This document shows, piece after piece, positions 8,184-18,100 of a stretch of DNA of 64,000 bases. The translations under genes and the position numbers were made by a program. Under the pieces are notes generated by a model. That model did no database searches, was not told the origin of the DNA, and saw only the letters and a list, made by a program, of their open reading frames with translations. The stretch's first letter is position 1, and the number at the start of each line of letters is the position of its first letter. This stretch comes from Hyphomicrobium sp. 12-62-95 (GTDB lineage Bacteria > Pseudomonadota > Alphaproteobacteria > Rhizobiales > Hyphomicrobiaceae): contig NCCZ01000003.1 in assembly GCA_002279935.1 (NCBI GenBank), forward strand, positions 48,501-112,500. The letters run 5' to 3'.

Positions 8184-8635
8184 ACGCTTCTGATTTGAGT
8201 TCCGATGGCGTCACGTTCGGCATGTCTCCATGCCTGAGCACCACTGAACTTTCCAATTGCCGGTTGTCAAATCGTCGTGCGGTCACGCACGTCGGCCATC
8301 ATCGCGCGCCGATGATGATTCAAGGTCACGTATTGAGAAATGAATTGAGGCCCGTTCGCAATCTAACCGGCAGCGGGGGCTTCCGGATAAGGAGCGAAAC
8401 GGGCCTCGCATCGGGGATTGGCCAGGAGGGCGGTTAGGCCTATCCCCGTCCTGGTGTCGCTCCAGCTCAAACCCGTGCGGGAAAGTTTGAGCCGGAGTGA
8501 GCACCAAGTCTCCTGTTCGACAGTCCGCCGGCATTGATCCTTCGGGGCGGTCCGGACGTTTCGCCGGCAGTCTGTCTCAGGGAGCCAAGAACAAGATCAA
8601 AACGCTGTGGCGCGTCAGCTATTCCAGGCGGCCGA
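8184..8635. other. Non-coding region with multiple stem-loops
   Basis: This 452-base stretch lies between the tiny peptide frame and the 3' end of the anti-sigma gene. Frames on either strand here lack ribosome sites and run through the hairpins. The central part (8347-8497) is entered separately as a candidate RNA; further pairing (CCGCC with GGCGG, and CGCCGGC with GCCGG) is possible between about 8523 and 8572. Confidence 0.45.
8347..8497 (+). ncRNA. Candidate structured RNA of three consecutive strong hairpins
   Basis: Three perfect stems follow each other. First, GAGGCCCGTT (8347-8356) pairs with 8398-8407. Second, CGGGGAT (8412-8418) pairs with 8442-8448, with an inner GGCC/GGCC helix (8420-8423 and 8437-8440). 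Third, GCTCAAAC (8465-8472) pairs with 8485-8492 and is extended by CTCC (8460-8463) with GGAG (8494-8497). Spacers between stems are only 4-12 bases. I could not match it to tmRNA, SRP RNA, RNase P RNA, 6S RNA or a known riboswitch motif. The strand is uncertain because stems are symmetrical. Confidence 0.4.
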
Positions 8636-9436
8636 TCAATTTCCTGCGCCCGGAGCAGGCAGGGCAGGCACACCGCCCCAACCCTGTTGGATGAGATAAG
8701 CCTCTTCCGCGCCGGTGAGTTCGCTGTGTGCCGGCATGCTCTTGATGGCCGTGCCGATCACGCCATCGAGAACATCGCTCTCGCCCTGGCTCGCATTCCG
8801 CGCCGACGCTCCAGCCTCGCCACCGGTCAACACAGTGATGCGCCATTTGCCATCGCGTTCGCGGCAGGCGAGCCCCTGCGGACCTTTCCGCCGTTGCACG
8901 ATCTCGTAGTGCCGGCAGACGCGGCCTTCGCCATCACGCACCGTCAAAACGGGGCGAATATCGCCCTCGTTGACGAGCTCTTTGTCGCCCGACACCTTCG
9001 TGTCGAGTGCAACCTGCAGGTCGCCCGACGCAACAAACCCATCCCGATCCGCAATGATCAGCGGCAATGTCGTGTTGGGCGCCGAGAGTAAGGATGTCCC
9101 GATGCCGACACCCAAGGCGAGTGCCGCCGCATAACCGGCTGCCGGCATGAGACCGAACCCATTCGGGAAAAAGCGCTCTATCAAACTCTGCCGCGGCGCT
9201 GCAGCCCGTGTCTCAGACCGCGTGCCGCGAACCGTTGCAATCAGGCGGTCCGGAATGGGCGCCGAGAGCACGGAATCGAACGGCGAAAACTGTCCCGGCC
9301 CGGTCGCCGCAAAAACTTCAAGCCGCGCGCGCACTGCCGGATCGACGGCCAGAATGCTGTCCAGCCATACCTTTTCCTCGGGCGACACCTGCCCGTCGGC
9401 ATAAGCCATGATGAGTTCGTCAGGAACGTGAACCAT
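8636..9436 (-). CDS. Anti-sigma factor of the adjacent ECF sigma factor
   Basis: A 266-residue protein starting MVHVPDELIMAYADGQVSPEE, the usual N-terminal helix of zinc-less anti-sigma domains that clamp ECF sigma factors. Around residues 95-115 there is one membrane helix (LMPAAGYAAALALGVGIGTSLL), leaving a periplasmic C-terminal domain of about 150 residues with Cys pairs (VCRHYEIV, LACRERDG). The start at 9436 follows CAGGAG at 8 bases; an upstream frame extension is ignored. It overlaps the sigma gene by 17 bases, so translation is probably coupled. The periplasmic domain would sense an envelope signal, by analogy with other transmembrane anti-sigma factors. Confidence 0.8.
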   Translation of the reverse strand: MVHVPDELIMAYADGQVSPEEKVWLDSILAVDPAVRARLEVFAATGPGQFSPFDSVLSAPIPDRLIATVRGTRSETRAAAPRQSLIERFFPNGFGLMPAAGYAAALALGVGIGTSLLSAPNTTLPLIIADRDGFVASGDLQVALDTKVSGDKELVNEGDIRPVLTVRDGEGRVCRHYEIVQRRKGPQGLACRERDGKWRITVLTGGEAGASARNASQGESDVLDGVIGTAIKSMPAHSELTGAEEAYLIQQGWGGVPALPAPGAGN

Positions 9437-9962
9437 GGAGGCGCTCCTGAATTTGGGCGGTGGACACGCCGGCATCGGCGGCGATGTGTTGATAGAGAGC
9501 TTGTCGCGCCCGCGAGAGGCGGCTCATGACTGTCCCGATCGGCACGTTTAGGATCGCGGCCGCGTCTTTGTAGGAAAGCCCGTCCACGCAAACCATGGCG
9601 ACGAGCACCTGCTGATCCGGCGGAAGGCGGTCCATTCCTTCGCTGACGGCCGCCAGCGTCAAACGGCTTTCAGTCACGGCCCGGCCATCCTCGCCGACCA
9701 CGCCGACGGCTTCGTCGATGTCGAGGGCAGGTCCACGCACCTTTTCGGAGCGTTTGCGGTCGAGCCACAGATTTTGGGCAATCCGGTACATCCAACTCTC
9801 GAGTTTGGTTCCCGGCTCCCATTGGTCAAGACGTGAGAGCGCACGCTCGCACGTGTCCTGAACGAGGTCGTCGGCCTGATCCATATTTCGCGTGAGCGCG
9901 AATGCGAACCTGCGTAAACGCGGCAGGAATTCGATCATCCGGGCCCTTACATCTTCCGTCAC
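9420..9962 (-). CDS. ECF-type RNA polymerase sigma factor
   Basis: A 180-residue sigma-70 family protein. Region 2 is clear (FLPRLRRFAFALTRNMDQADDLVQDTCERAL then SWMYRIAQNLWLDRKR), as is region 4 (LPPDQQVLVAMVCVDGLSYKDAAAILNVPIGTVMSRLSRAR with its helix-turn-helix). There is no region 1 or 3, as expected of group IV (ECF) factors. The start is a GTG at 9962 with GGAGAGGG at about 6 bases; longer forms run into non-conserved sequence. The anti-sigma gene overlaps its end, and the pair diverges from the penicillin-binding protein gene, so envelope stress is a plausible but unproven trigger. No PhyR-like partner is nearby, so it is not obviously EcfG. Confidence 0.9.
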   Translation of the reverse strand: MTEDVRARMIEFLPRLRRFAFALTRNMDQADDLVQDTCERALSRLDQWEPGTKLESWMYRIAQNLWLDRKRSEKVRGPALDIDEAVGVVGEDGRAVTESRLTLAAVSEGMDRLPPDQQVLVAMVCVDGLSYKDAAAILNVPIGTVMSRLSRARQALYQHIAADAGVSTAQIQERLHGSRS

Positions 9963-10172
9963 GGAATGCCCTCTCCGCGGCGCTTCGCCATGAGAACGAG
10001 GTGGTTGCCCGGATATTCCATGCGTTGCCCGTCGGCACCAAGGCCCCATTCGGGCCAGAAGCCAACACCGCCAAGCCGCAAACGGGCCGAGGCCGCGCCA
10101 TAAACGGCCGCTACGCCTAATCCCGGCGCCGCCGCGCGCCCGGCGTGCGTCTGGACGCAATCAGCTAGGTCC

Positions 10173-12662
10173 ATGGGAAATATCATCAAATTCCTAACTG
10201 CGGTTTTGGAGACACTGGCCCGCCTGCCGGTGCTCGTGCTGCGTTTTCTCACCGAATGGGTCGCCTTCAACCCCCGTCTGGGCCCCCTGCGGCATGTCTT
10301 CCTGGCCGCATTCGCCTATGTCACCTTCGCAGTGTGTCTCGTTTATGTCGTCGCCCCCATTCGGGCGGTCACGGGTGCCTATACCATCGCCGACAAGCTC
10401 AAGTACGACGCCGAGCGATGGATCGCGACCGCGATCTACGATCGCCGCGGCAGCTTCGTTGGCACCTTCGATCCCCGCCTCGATAGCGTCCGCGACGTCA
10501 ACTACACCGACCGCTCCATCGAGCTTGGCGACTACACGGCCAATCCCGACCACAAATCCATCCCGGTCCGCGACGTCCCGGAATTCTACTGGAAGTGCCT
10601 CGTCTATCACGAAGATCGCTACCTAGGCACGTGGCTCAACCCTTACGGCATCGATCTGTTGGGCGTGCTCAAAATCCCGCTGTCGTCCATCCAGCGCACC
10701 ATCGCCGCCAAGCGCCCGAGCATCGGCGTCGGCGGCTCAACGCTGCCCATGCAATTCGTGCGCGTCATCTATAAAACCCCGCCCGACGCCAGCGAAGGCG
10801 GCTTCAATAAGTTGCGCCGCAAGTTCGGCGAGTGGTGGCTCGCCCCGGTCGTTCATCGCGTTCTGACGCAAGACGGCGATACGCCTTTGAAGCAGTGGGC
10901 CGCCAATCACATCTGGCTCGCGCAGCGCACCGGCGGCTCGCCCCTACACGGCGTCGAAGTCACAAGCCGCATCGTCTTCGGCAAAGAAGCCAGCGAACTC
11001 ACCATCGCCGAGCAGATGGTTCTGGCCTCCGCCGTCAATAAGCCGATCATCCTCATGCCCGGCAGCGATAAGCTGAACGAGGTCCGCCTCGACCGCTGGC
11101 GCTACATCACGGAAGTCCGCGCCCGCACCTGCGCCGAAAAGCTCATCACCGACGAGAAAACAAAAGCCGATATCGTCTTCGAACTCGTTGGCCTCGCCGG
11201 CGGTCCGCCCGATCCGAAGGTTCGTCCGCGCCTGCAGGAAGCACTCGATAAATTCGCACCCACCCTCGCCGCCCGCGCGCAAGCCAATCCCGTCATCCGC
11301 GCCAACGCGCTGATGCCGTCGGCCCGCTTCGGCGTGCGAGAGGAAATGAAGCAGACCTACGGCTTCTCCTGGCGCTCGTACGTTCGCGGCGTAACGACCA
11401 CCCTCGACACCATCGAAAACCTCGAGTTCACCTCCAAGGTGACGGCCGCCCTCGCTCGGATCGACCAAAACGAACGCGCCAAGATCTCCGCCGGCTACGC
11501 GCTTGATCCTGCCCGCGCCACCGAGGAAACGAAAATCCCCAACGTCGTCGTGGTCGCCGCAGACCACAAAGGCGAAATCGTTCGTTACTACGAGACGGGC
11601 GAAACAGCCGCCTATTTCGGCGCCTCCGTCGCCCGCAGCCCAGAGACCGGCCGCTACGAACCCGAACACGATCCGCGCATGATCGCCTCCACCGGCAAGA
11701 TCATCGCAGCCATCGCCATCGCCAACACGATGCGCGACACCCAAAACAGCCTTTATCTCGACACCGAGGCCCCCGCGAGCGGCCTGGACACCTGCGCCCG
11801 TGGTGGCAGCGAACGCCACGGCCGCCGCGCCATCGTCTCCTTCGCCTGTTCGCTCAACCCGCCGCTCATCAACCGCACCGCGCTCGTGGGCCAATCTCGC
11901 GTGCAAAAGCTCATCGACCGACTCGGCTTCACCATGCCCCCCGCCGATGCGGCTGGCGACGGCGTCCCACCCTCCACCGCCGTTGTCCTCGGCCAGATCT
12001 CCGGCAGCCCCCGCCGTGTCCATATGATGTCATCCATCGTGCTGGCGTCGCTGCTGCGCCGCGGCTCTGTCCCCGTGAAGTTACCGACGCTGGTCAAATC
12101 CTACGACTACACGAGCACTAATGCCGCCGCTGCAGCCGCTGGCCCCCTCTCCACCGGCGTCCTCCCCTCCGACGTGATCCGCCCCGAAGCCGTGCCGCTC
12201 GTCCGGGCGCTCCTCGAAGCCCCGCTCTGCTACACCACCGGCAAGAAGCCCGCCGGCACGCTGCGATCGCTGTCGCACTGGTGCGCTGCCCGCCGCAACG
12301 ATCTGCGCTTCCACTTCGCCAAGACCGGCACCCAGGTTACCGAAGACCCCAACGCCACCGTCGATGTCTGGACCACGGGCGGCCTGCAATTCTCAAACGG
12401 CGCCGCCTACAGCTATGTCGTCCTCGTCGGCACCGGCGCCGTCCGCGAACCCTGGGCCACGTCGCTCCACGCCGCGCAGGTCGCGGCCCCGCTTCTCGAA
12501 GTCCTCCTCGACGATCTGAAGAGCCACGCCCGCACCAACCCGCAGAACAAGCTCCTTCCGCCCCCGCCGCCGGTCCCCGCCGTGCCCGTGGCCAGCACAA
12601 CCCGCACCGCGCCCAAGATCACCGCAGCCGACGAAATCTCCCGCAATCTCGGCCGCCCCTAA
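10173..12662 (+). CDS. Class A (bifunctional) penicillin-binding protein
   Basis: An 829-residue peptidoglycan synthase. After a membrane anchor (about residues 45-70) comes a GT51 transglycosylase domain: HEDRYLGTWLNPYGID (near 146), GVGGSTLPMQ (near 188) and the SELTIAEQMVLASAVNKP motif (near 275). The C-terminal transpeptidase has STGK (SxxK, near 506), SLN (SxN, near 560) and KTG (near 716). The tail is Pro-rich. The domain order and length fit class A PBPs, acting at the periplasmic face. The GT51 motif reads STLPMQ rather than the commoner STITQQ, so it belongs to a divergent branch. It diverges from the ECF sigma gene, and its ATG overlaps the CATG at 10172-10175. Confidence 0.88.
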   Translation: MGNIIKFLTAVLETLARLPVLVLRFLTEWVAFNPRLGPLRHVFLAAFAYVTFAVCLVYVVAPIRAVTGAYTIADKLKYDAERWIATAIYDRRGSFVGTFDPRLDSVRDVNYTDRSIELGDYTANPDHKSIPVRDVPEFYWKCLVYHEDRYLGTWLNPYGIDLLGVLKIPLSSIQRTIAAKRPSIGVGGSTLPMQFVRVIYKTPPDASEGGFNKLRRKFGEWWLAPVVHRVLTQDGDTPLKQWAANHIWLAQRTGGSPLHGVEVTSRIVFGKEASELTIAEQMVLASAVNKPIILMPGSDKLNEVRLDRWRYITEVRARTCAEKLITDEKTKADIVFELVGLAGGPPDPKVRPRLQEALDKFAPTLAARAQANPVIRANALMPSARFGVREEMKQTYGFSWRSYVRGVTTTLDTIENLEFTSKVTAALARIDQNERAKISAGYALDPARATEETKIPNVVVVAADHKGEIVRYYETGETAAYFGASVARSPETGRYEPEHDPRMIASTGKIIAAIAIANTMRDTQNSLYLDTEAPASGLDTCARGGSERHGRRAIVSFACSLNPPLINRTALVGQSRVQKLIDRLGFTMPPADAAGDGVPPSTAVVLGQISGSPRRVHMMSSIVLASLLRRGSVPVKLPTLVKSYDYTSTNAAAAAAGPLSTGVLPSDVIRPEAVPLVRALLEAPLCYTTGKKPAGTLRSLSHWCAARRNDLRFHFAKTGTQVTEDPNATVDVWTTGGLQFSNGAAYSYVVLVGTGAVREPWATSLHAAQVAAPLLEVLLDDLKSHARTNPQNKLLPPPPPVPAVPVASTTRTAPKITAADEISRNLGRP

Positions 12663-12760
12663 TCCCACCGCGACGCTCCGGCCCGCCCCGTCGGCTTGCG
12701 CGGCCGTCACTTTTCGCGCATGCAAGTTCCCGATTTTGGCCAGCGATGGGGAGAGTGACG

Positions 12761-13606
12761 ATGAAGCTCGTGCGGTTTGGACATGCGGGAACGGAAAAAC
12801 CGGGCCTCGTCGACAGCGCCGGCAAGATCCGCGACCTCTCCGCCCATGTGCCCGATATCGGCGGCGCCACACTCGGCAAGGAAACGCTCGACCGCCTCCG
12901 CGCGCTCGATCCTGCAAGCCTTCCCCTCGCCCCCGAAGGCGTCCGCCTCGGCGCGCCCGTCTCGCGCCCCTGGAGCTTCATCGCCGTCGGCCTCAACTAC
13001 GCCGACCACGCCCGCGAAACCGGACAGGAAATCCCCTCCGAACCGATCCTCTTCAACAAGCTCGGCAACTCGATCTGCGGCCCCAACGACGACGTCATCT
13101 ATCCCAAAAACTCTGACCGCATGGACTGGGAACTCGAGATCGCTTTCGTGATGGGCAAGCGCGCCCGCTATGTCGAAGAAAAAGACGCGCTCGATTACGT
13201 CGCCGGCTACACGATCTGCAACGACGTCTCCGAACGCCGCTTCCAGATGAAGCGGAATGGCCAATGGATGAAGGGCAAGTGCGCCGAAACCTTCGGCCCC
13301 CTTGGCCCTTGGCTCGTCACGACCGACGAAGTCGATCCGTCCAACCTCGCCATGGAATTGAAGATCAACGGCGAGACCCGTCAAAAGGGCTCCACCTCCA
13401 CGATGATCTTCTCGATTCCCTATCTCGTCGCCTACATCACGCAGTTCTGCGTGCTCGAAGCCGGCGACGTCATCACCACCGGCACGCCCCCCGGCGTTGG
13501 CTCCGGCATGAAGCCACCGCAGTACCTCAAAGCCGGAGACGTCATGGAACTCATGATCGAAGGTTTGGGAACCCAACGCCAAGTTGTCGTCCCGTTTCCA
13601 GGCTGA
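12761..13606 (+). CDS. Fumarylacetoacetate hydrolase family protein
   Basis: A 281-residue FAH-superfamily enzyme. The core shows GLNYADHARETGQEIPSEP, the KLGNSICGPNDDV segment, the metal-binding MDWELEIAFVMGK (Glu-x-Glu) and the closing TTGTPPGVGSGMKPPQYLKAGD motif. Members of this group hydrolyse C-C bonds or decarboxylate oxo acids (for example ureidoglycolate lyase-like, acylpyruvase or 2-hydroxyhepta-2,4-diene-1,7-dioate isomerase activities); the exact substrate cannot be read from sequence. The start at 12761 has GGGGAGAG upstream. It follows the PBP gene by 98 bases and may have its own promoter. The downstream hairpin serves the convergent gene. Confidence 0.85.
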   Translation: MKLVRFGHAGTEKPGLVDSAGKIRDLSAHVPDIGGATLGKETLDRLRALDPASLPLAPEGVRLGAPVSRPWSFIAVGLNYADHARETGQEIPSEPILFNKLGNSICGPNDDVIYPKNSDRMDWELEIAFVMGKRARYVEEKDALDYVAGYTICNDVSERRFQMKRNGQWMKGKCAETFGPLGPWLVTTDEVDPSNLAMELKINGETRQKGSTSTMIFSIPYLVAYITQFCVLEAGDVITTGTPPGVGSGMKPPQYLKAGDVMELMIEGLGTQRQVVVPFPG

Positions 13607-13610
13607 TGCT

Positions 13611-13651
13611 CCAAAAAAAGTGGCCGCCATCCCGTTCCGGGCTGGCGGCCA
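13611..13651 (-). terminator. Rho-independent terminator of the TadG-like gene
   Basis: TGGCCGCCA (13621-13629) pairs perfectly with TGGCGGCCA (13643-13651). On the minus strand the stem is followed by seven T residues (13613-13619), a classic intrinsic terminator 25 bases past the stop codon of the minus-strand gene. Confidence 0.85.
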
Positions 13652-13675
13652 GCAGGCCCGCGTTGCTGAGTGCGA

Positions 13676-14920
13676 TCACGACGAGAGCCGCAATCCGTTA
13701 AGACGCTTTGCGATCTCCTTGAAGGTCTGGCGCAGCGCCGCCCCGTCCTCAGCCGGATAGTAGTGTGCCGGCGTCGTCGCACAATATTGCAGCGTCGGCA
13801 CAACCTCCTCCGGAACCTGGAAGCCCACCGTATAGACGGTGACGCCGTTCGCCTTCATTGAGTCGCACAACGCCCGCGCCTGCGTCACCGACGTGCCGTT
13901 GGCATTTTCGTAGTAGTTGTTGAACATGCCATCGGTCATCAGGATCGCAACTTTACGGAAGTCGGTATTGTCATAGGCAACCGGCGGATCACCCGAGAAG
14001 ACCGAGCTCCAATTCGGCGACAGAAGATAAGAAGCCCAGGCGATGCCGAGGTGACCGGCCGTCATGCCGCTGGCTGCCAGCGAATCCACCGCATCGCCCA
14101 GCACATCCAGGTCGTTTGTCAGCGGCTGAATTTCCGCGACGGGGCAGCTGGCCGAACGTCGGTTCAACTTGGCCGTGGAAGGGCTGGCGTCCGTGAACGC
14201 TTGCGCACCCGGCCGTTCCGTCACGCACGTCGTGTATCGGCCGGGCATGGATCGGCCGCGGCTGTCAACGCCGTTTGAAATGCTCGCCGCCAGCCCCCCC
14301 GCATTGACCGCCGTAGCAAACGGAGCGATGGCCACACGGTTCGAATGCGGGATGTCGGTCGGTAGCAAAATCTCGATGAGATCTCCTGCAGCCGCCTTCA
14401 GATCCTCGATTTTAGATCCCGCCATCGAACCGCTGACGTCGAGCATCATCGAAACTTCAACATCCTTCACGTCGAACACCGCGGCCGCGTTGACGGTCAC
14501 GTCCATATGTTCACGGCCCGTGATTGCCATGATGGTCGTCGGAACACGAATGTTCGCCACCAGTTCAACGCTGTGGTCTTGTCGATTAGGCACCACAGAA
14601 ATGCTATAGACAGCGGCGTTGGAACTGCTTTGCTGAAAGTTCGTATTGAAATAATCGAGAACCAGCGCAGTCAATTCCGCATCAGTCGGCTCCGACAGTC
14701 GCAACGCCTTAGCGCCCGCCAATGCGGCGGCGTCGAGCGCGCTGGATGCCATGCTGGAAATACGGTTGCCGCGTGCGGTGTCGATGCTGACGCCCGTGGC
14801 AATCATAACAACCATTAACATGAGCCCAAAAATCGGAGCGATCGCGCCCGACTGCGACGCATGCAACTCATTCAACTTCAGAAAGTTATGTTTAATGCGG
14901 GACATGGGTTTATCCGCCAT
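13676..14920 (-). CDS. TadG-like pilus/secretion-associated protein with a VWA domain
   Basis: A 414-residue protein. A short cytoplasmic N-terminus precedes the Tad-type segment SQSGAIAPIFGLMLMVVMIATGVSIDTARG, the TadE/TadG-like anchor helix, followed by ALDAAALAGAKAL. The periplasmic part has a von Willebrand A domain with the MIDAS motif DVSGSMAGS (near 155) and later AILMTDGMFNNYYENANG. Such proteins are usually part of, or satellites to, Flp/Tad pilus systems; no other tad gene is present here, so its partner is elsewhere or it works alone. The start is set at the ATG at 14920; TTG at 14923 and ATG at 14905 are possible and no strong ribosome site decides. An intrinsic terminator follows. 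Confidence 0.82.
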   Translation of the reverse strand: MADKPMSRIKHNFLKLNELHASQSGAIAPIFGLMLMVVMIATGVSIDTARGNRISSMASSALDAAALAGAKALRLSEPTDAELTALVLDYFNTNFQQSSSNAAVYSISVVPNRQDHSVELVANIRVPTTIMAITGREHMDVTVNAAAVFDVKDVEVSMMLDVSGSMAGSKIEDLKAAAGDLIEILLPTDIPHSNRVAIAPFATAVNAGGLAASISNGVDSRGRSMPGRYTTCVTERPGAQAFTDASPSTAKLNRRSASCPVAEIQPLTNDLDVLGDAVDSLAASGMTAGHLGIAWASYLLSPNWSSVFSGDPPVAYDNTDFRKVAILMTDGMFNNYYENANGTSVTQARALCDSMKANGVTVYTVGFQVPEEVVPTLQYCATTPAHYYPAEDGAALRQTFKEIAKRLNGLRLSS

Positions 14921-15110
14921 CAAGAGTTGACTGGCCGACGCTAGTCCTGAGGAAGTAAACGAAATCTTGAATTAAAATTTTCGTTATACGGATTGGGTCA
15001 AATTCGAAATATCCGGGTTACTTTTTCAAATACCGGATTTGTCGAAACTTTGCGGCGCTCGAAAGAAAAAACTAACCACGCTGCGCCCGCCGGTCATCGT
15101 CTTCCAACAC
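14921..15110. other. AT-rich intergenic region, promoter of the TadG-like gene expected
   Basis: A 190-base gap, markedly AT-richer around 14960-15060 than the rest of the window. It should hold the promoter of the minus-strand TadG-like gene. No gene is seen. Confidence 0.4.
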
Positions 15111-15134
15111 AAAAAGGCCCCGCGTCGCGGGGCC
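15111..15134 (-). terminator. Rho-independent terminator of the large membrane protein gene
   Basis: GGCCCCG (15116-15122) pairs with CGGGGCC (15128-15134). On the minus strand the stem is followed by TTTTT (15111-15115). It lies 28 bases past the stop codon at 15162. Confidence 0.8.
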
Positions 15135-15161
15135 TCATGCTCGTCACGCCAACGCTGGTGA

Positions 15162-18100
15162 TCAATTCGGCCGCCGCTGACCCGCCTCCCAGCGACAATC
15201 GCCAGGAGGAGCGCTTTCGGCGAAATCCTCGATCAAGCCGCCGAGCTTCTGCCAATCGCTGCTGTCGCTACGGCCGATCTTGCTCAATTGCAATTCATGC
15301 AGTTTCAGGCGTTGCAGCAATTGCTGCCCCTTGAGGTCTAGATCGCCCGCTCCATGTTCAGCCTCGAGACTTCCGATCAGCTTCAAGACGATTTCCTGAT
15401 ACCGGCCGCCCTGGATCAGAAGCAACGCCGGCAAAATCTGCCGCAACTCATCAGCCACCTCTTCGATGGCATCGGCCGGAAATTCCTCATGCCGCATCGC
15501 CGCGGCCGCGCGGTCCAGTTCCTCGTTAAACTCCTGTAGGTCTGTATCGATGTGAACACCGATGGCGCGCTGCTGCTGGCACAGCCGGCGCAATTGCTCG
15601 CCGAGCACGTTGGCATGTTCCAGGGCCCCGGTCCCTGAGAGGTCGCGGTAAAGCGAGGGTGCCAGACCCATGCCCATCATTAGCCGCTGCCGGATGATCT
15701 TCGGGTCGATCTCTCTGCGCGGCTGAACGTGAGCCGCCGGCACGTCGTCCGATGGGCCAGCAATGGCGGCGGCATGGTGCTCCAACGCTGGCGGCGTCGC
15801 ATCGAGACGCCCCCCGGCAATCGGTGCGCGCTCATGCGGCCCGTGATCCAGCCGGTAGCTGGTGGATGTGAACAGCGAGCGGGCCCGGAGCCGCGCCAAG
15901 GTCTGATAGAGATCGCGGTGAATGAAATAATGCGATCCCGTGGCATCCGTCCGCTGCACGCGCTGATGCACCGATCCCGCATTCAAGACCTGACGCACGA
16001 CGCGCTTGTCCGCCTCGTCCGTTACCTCCGCCAGCTTTATCTCTGCCATGAAACCATGCTTCTCGGTGATCGGATGCATGTATGAGAGGACGGTATCGAT
16101 GTTGCGCGCCACGTCCGGCAGCAACGCAACCGAAACTGTCTTTTCCATCTCGGCAATCGTCGCGTGCTGCGCATTGGCCTGGAAGGCCTTCTTGGAAATG
16201 CCCGACAGAAACTCGAACAGTTCAGCGCGCACGAGATACCGGTCTTGCTCGTGATCGAAATCCACGGCATGGATCGTTGTGCCGGCATTCAGCACACCCA
16301 AGACCCGCTCGGCGCTCTGCGGATCGAGCCGCTCCGGTCGCACCTCCGCCATGAACCCACGATCGTTCGTAATCGGCCGCATGGCCATCAGCGTCACGCG
16401 CGCGGTCTCGAAGGTATCGGGCAGCAATGCGTTCTCAATAATGCCTTCCAGCTGTTCCGCCGTCCGCGCCTTCGTCGTCGGCACGTCGGAGAGCGGCGAC
16501 CGCACTGCATTGGCACCGAAAAGCCCGGACATGAAGATCAGGCTGTCGATCGCGACCGCAATGGCAAGCGCCAGATAAGCCAGCCGGTTACCATCCTGAA
16601 ACGCGTTGATCGACACGACGAAGTTGTGCGCCTTGTCGTCCCGATTGAGCTCGATGAAGTTGATCTTCGTACGCAGCGCATCGGTATCGTTTGACGGTAG
16701 TCCACTGTCGGCAAGGCAGCGCCGCGAGAAGCCCAGCAAGTCGTCAGCCGACTTATTGGCAGCAAGCTTCTCCCCGCCCACGCAAGAGGCCGCAAAAACC
16801 TGTGCGCCCGAATCCAGCGCCAACATCAAACTGGCCGCCTCCTGCGCCCGCTTGGGGTCGCAATCCAACCCCGACACCCGCTCCTTAGTGGTGGGCGTCG
16901 AGGCCATCGCGTTCAGAAGTTGTGAGCACTGCTCATGCACAGCCTTCAAACCCGGCCCATCGGGCTTCTGCCGGAAAGCCACGCGCGCGGCCTCGAACTC
17001 CGGCAGCACCCGCGCCGGATCAATCTTCGGCAGCGCTGCCGCTTGTTGTGCCGGTTCGCTGGCCGCAGCAATACGCTGCTGCGCCGTGTCCGCTTCGCCC
17101 GTTAGCTTGGCAAGGCTTCCGTCGATCCCCGCCAGTTCACGCTTGATGGCATCGATCCGGCCGCTGGTTTCGTCGACGCGCTTCTGCGCATCCCGCACCC
17201 GCTGCTCGCCGATCTTGGTGTAGTCCTGCAGCTTTCCAAGTTCCGCCATCCGCTCGCGGTAGATTTGCCCGCGGCCAACCTTGAGCGTCCCCTCGACACC
17301 CTTTTCCTCGGCCATGGCCTCCACGCGCTTGGCATCGACCTCTTTGGCGCGCGCATCCAGTTCGCTTTTCTTTGTCTGCAATTCGGCAACGAGCCCGGGG
17401 CGTTCGGCTTCAAGCCGTGCCACCTCTTCCGTTAGCGACGCCTTTTTCAGCGTCAATCCGGCCTGGCTGCTCTGCGCGGTGGCAATCCGCTCCTGCTGCT
17501 CGGCAATGCCGCGCCGGCGCTCTTCCATCTGCTCGACGTAGAAGGCTTCAATCAGCTTCTCCGCCCCGCGCGACGCCGTCGCGAGTTTGTCGAGTTCCGC
17601 GTCGTAGGCAAGCCACCCCTCCGACTTGAAGAGCTGGTCCGCCGCCTGCACCCGCCGCGTCTCGATCGTCTGCCCGATGTCGGCGATAATCCCCGCGACT
17701 TGGTTTTGCGCCCGCAACTCCGCCGCGCGCACGCGCTCCTCTTGCGGAAAGATCGCATTGAAGCGGCTGTCAAATGAAAAGAACACCGATGACGCCATGC
17801 ACGCCAGGAACATGACCCACAGCATCGCATTCTTGGCGATCACCCGCGTCGACTGCAGATAAGGCTTTACGACATCGCTGGCCGAATAAAGCGCCACGAG
17901 TGCCGCGATCAGCAAACCGGCAACGATGATGAGGAGACCATCGCCCATCGCGACCGGCGCCGGCGGCGAGTCGCTTGTCCCGAAGAGCGATCCTCTAAAG
18001 AGGAACATGGCGGCCACGGAAATAAAGAGAAGCACGCCAATCAGACCGCCCATCGCCGCCTGCAACGGCCGCGGCAGCCCGCCCGATGGCGCCGCCGCCC

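Noticed and set aside
8195..8534. Open frames on both strands over the hairpin cluster
   Set aside because: They run through perfect stem-loops, have no ribosome sites and give proteins with no plausible fold.
8500..8560. A GTTCGAC motif next to the hairpin cluster, considered as the tRNA-like end of tmRNA
   Set aside because: No tag-peptide reading frame of the AANDN type and no matching acceptor half could be found on either strand.
9959..10174. 71-codon minus-strand frame whose stop overlaps the sigma factor GTG as GTGA
   Set aside because: The overlap looks operon-like, but the frame fills the only space for the divergent promoters of the sigma and PBP genes, its ATG coincides with that of the PBP gene, and no ribosome site or recognisable domain is present.
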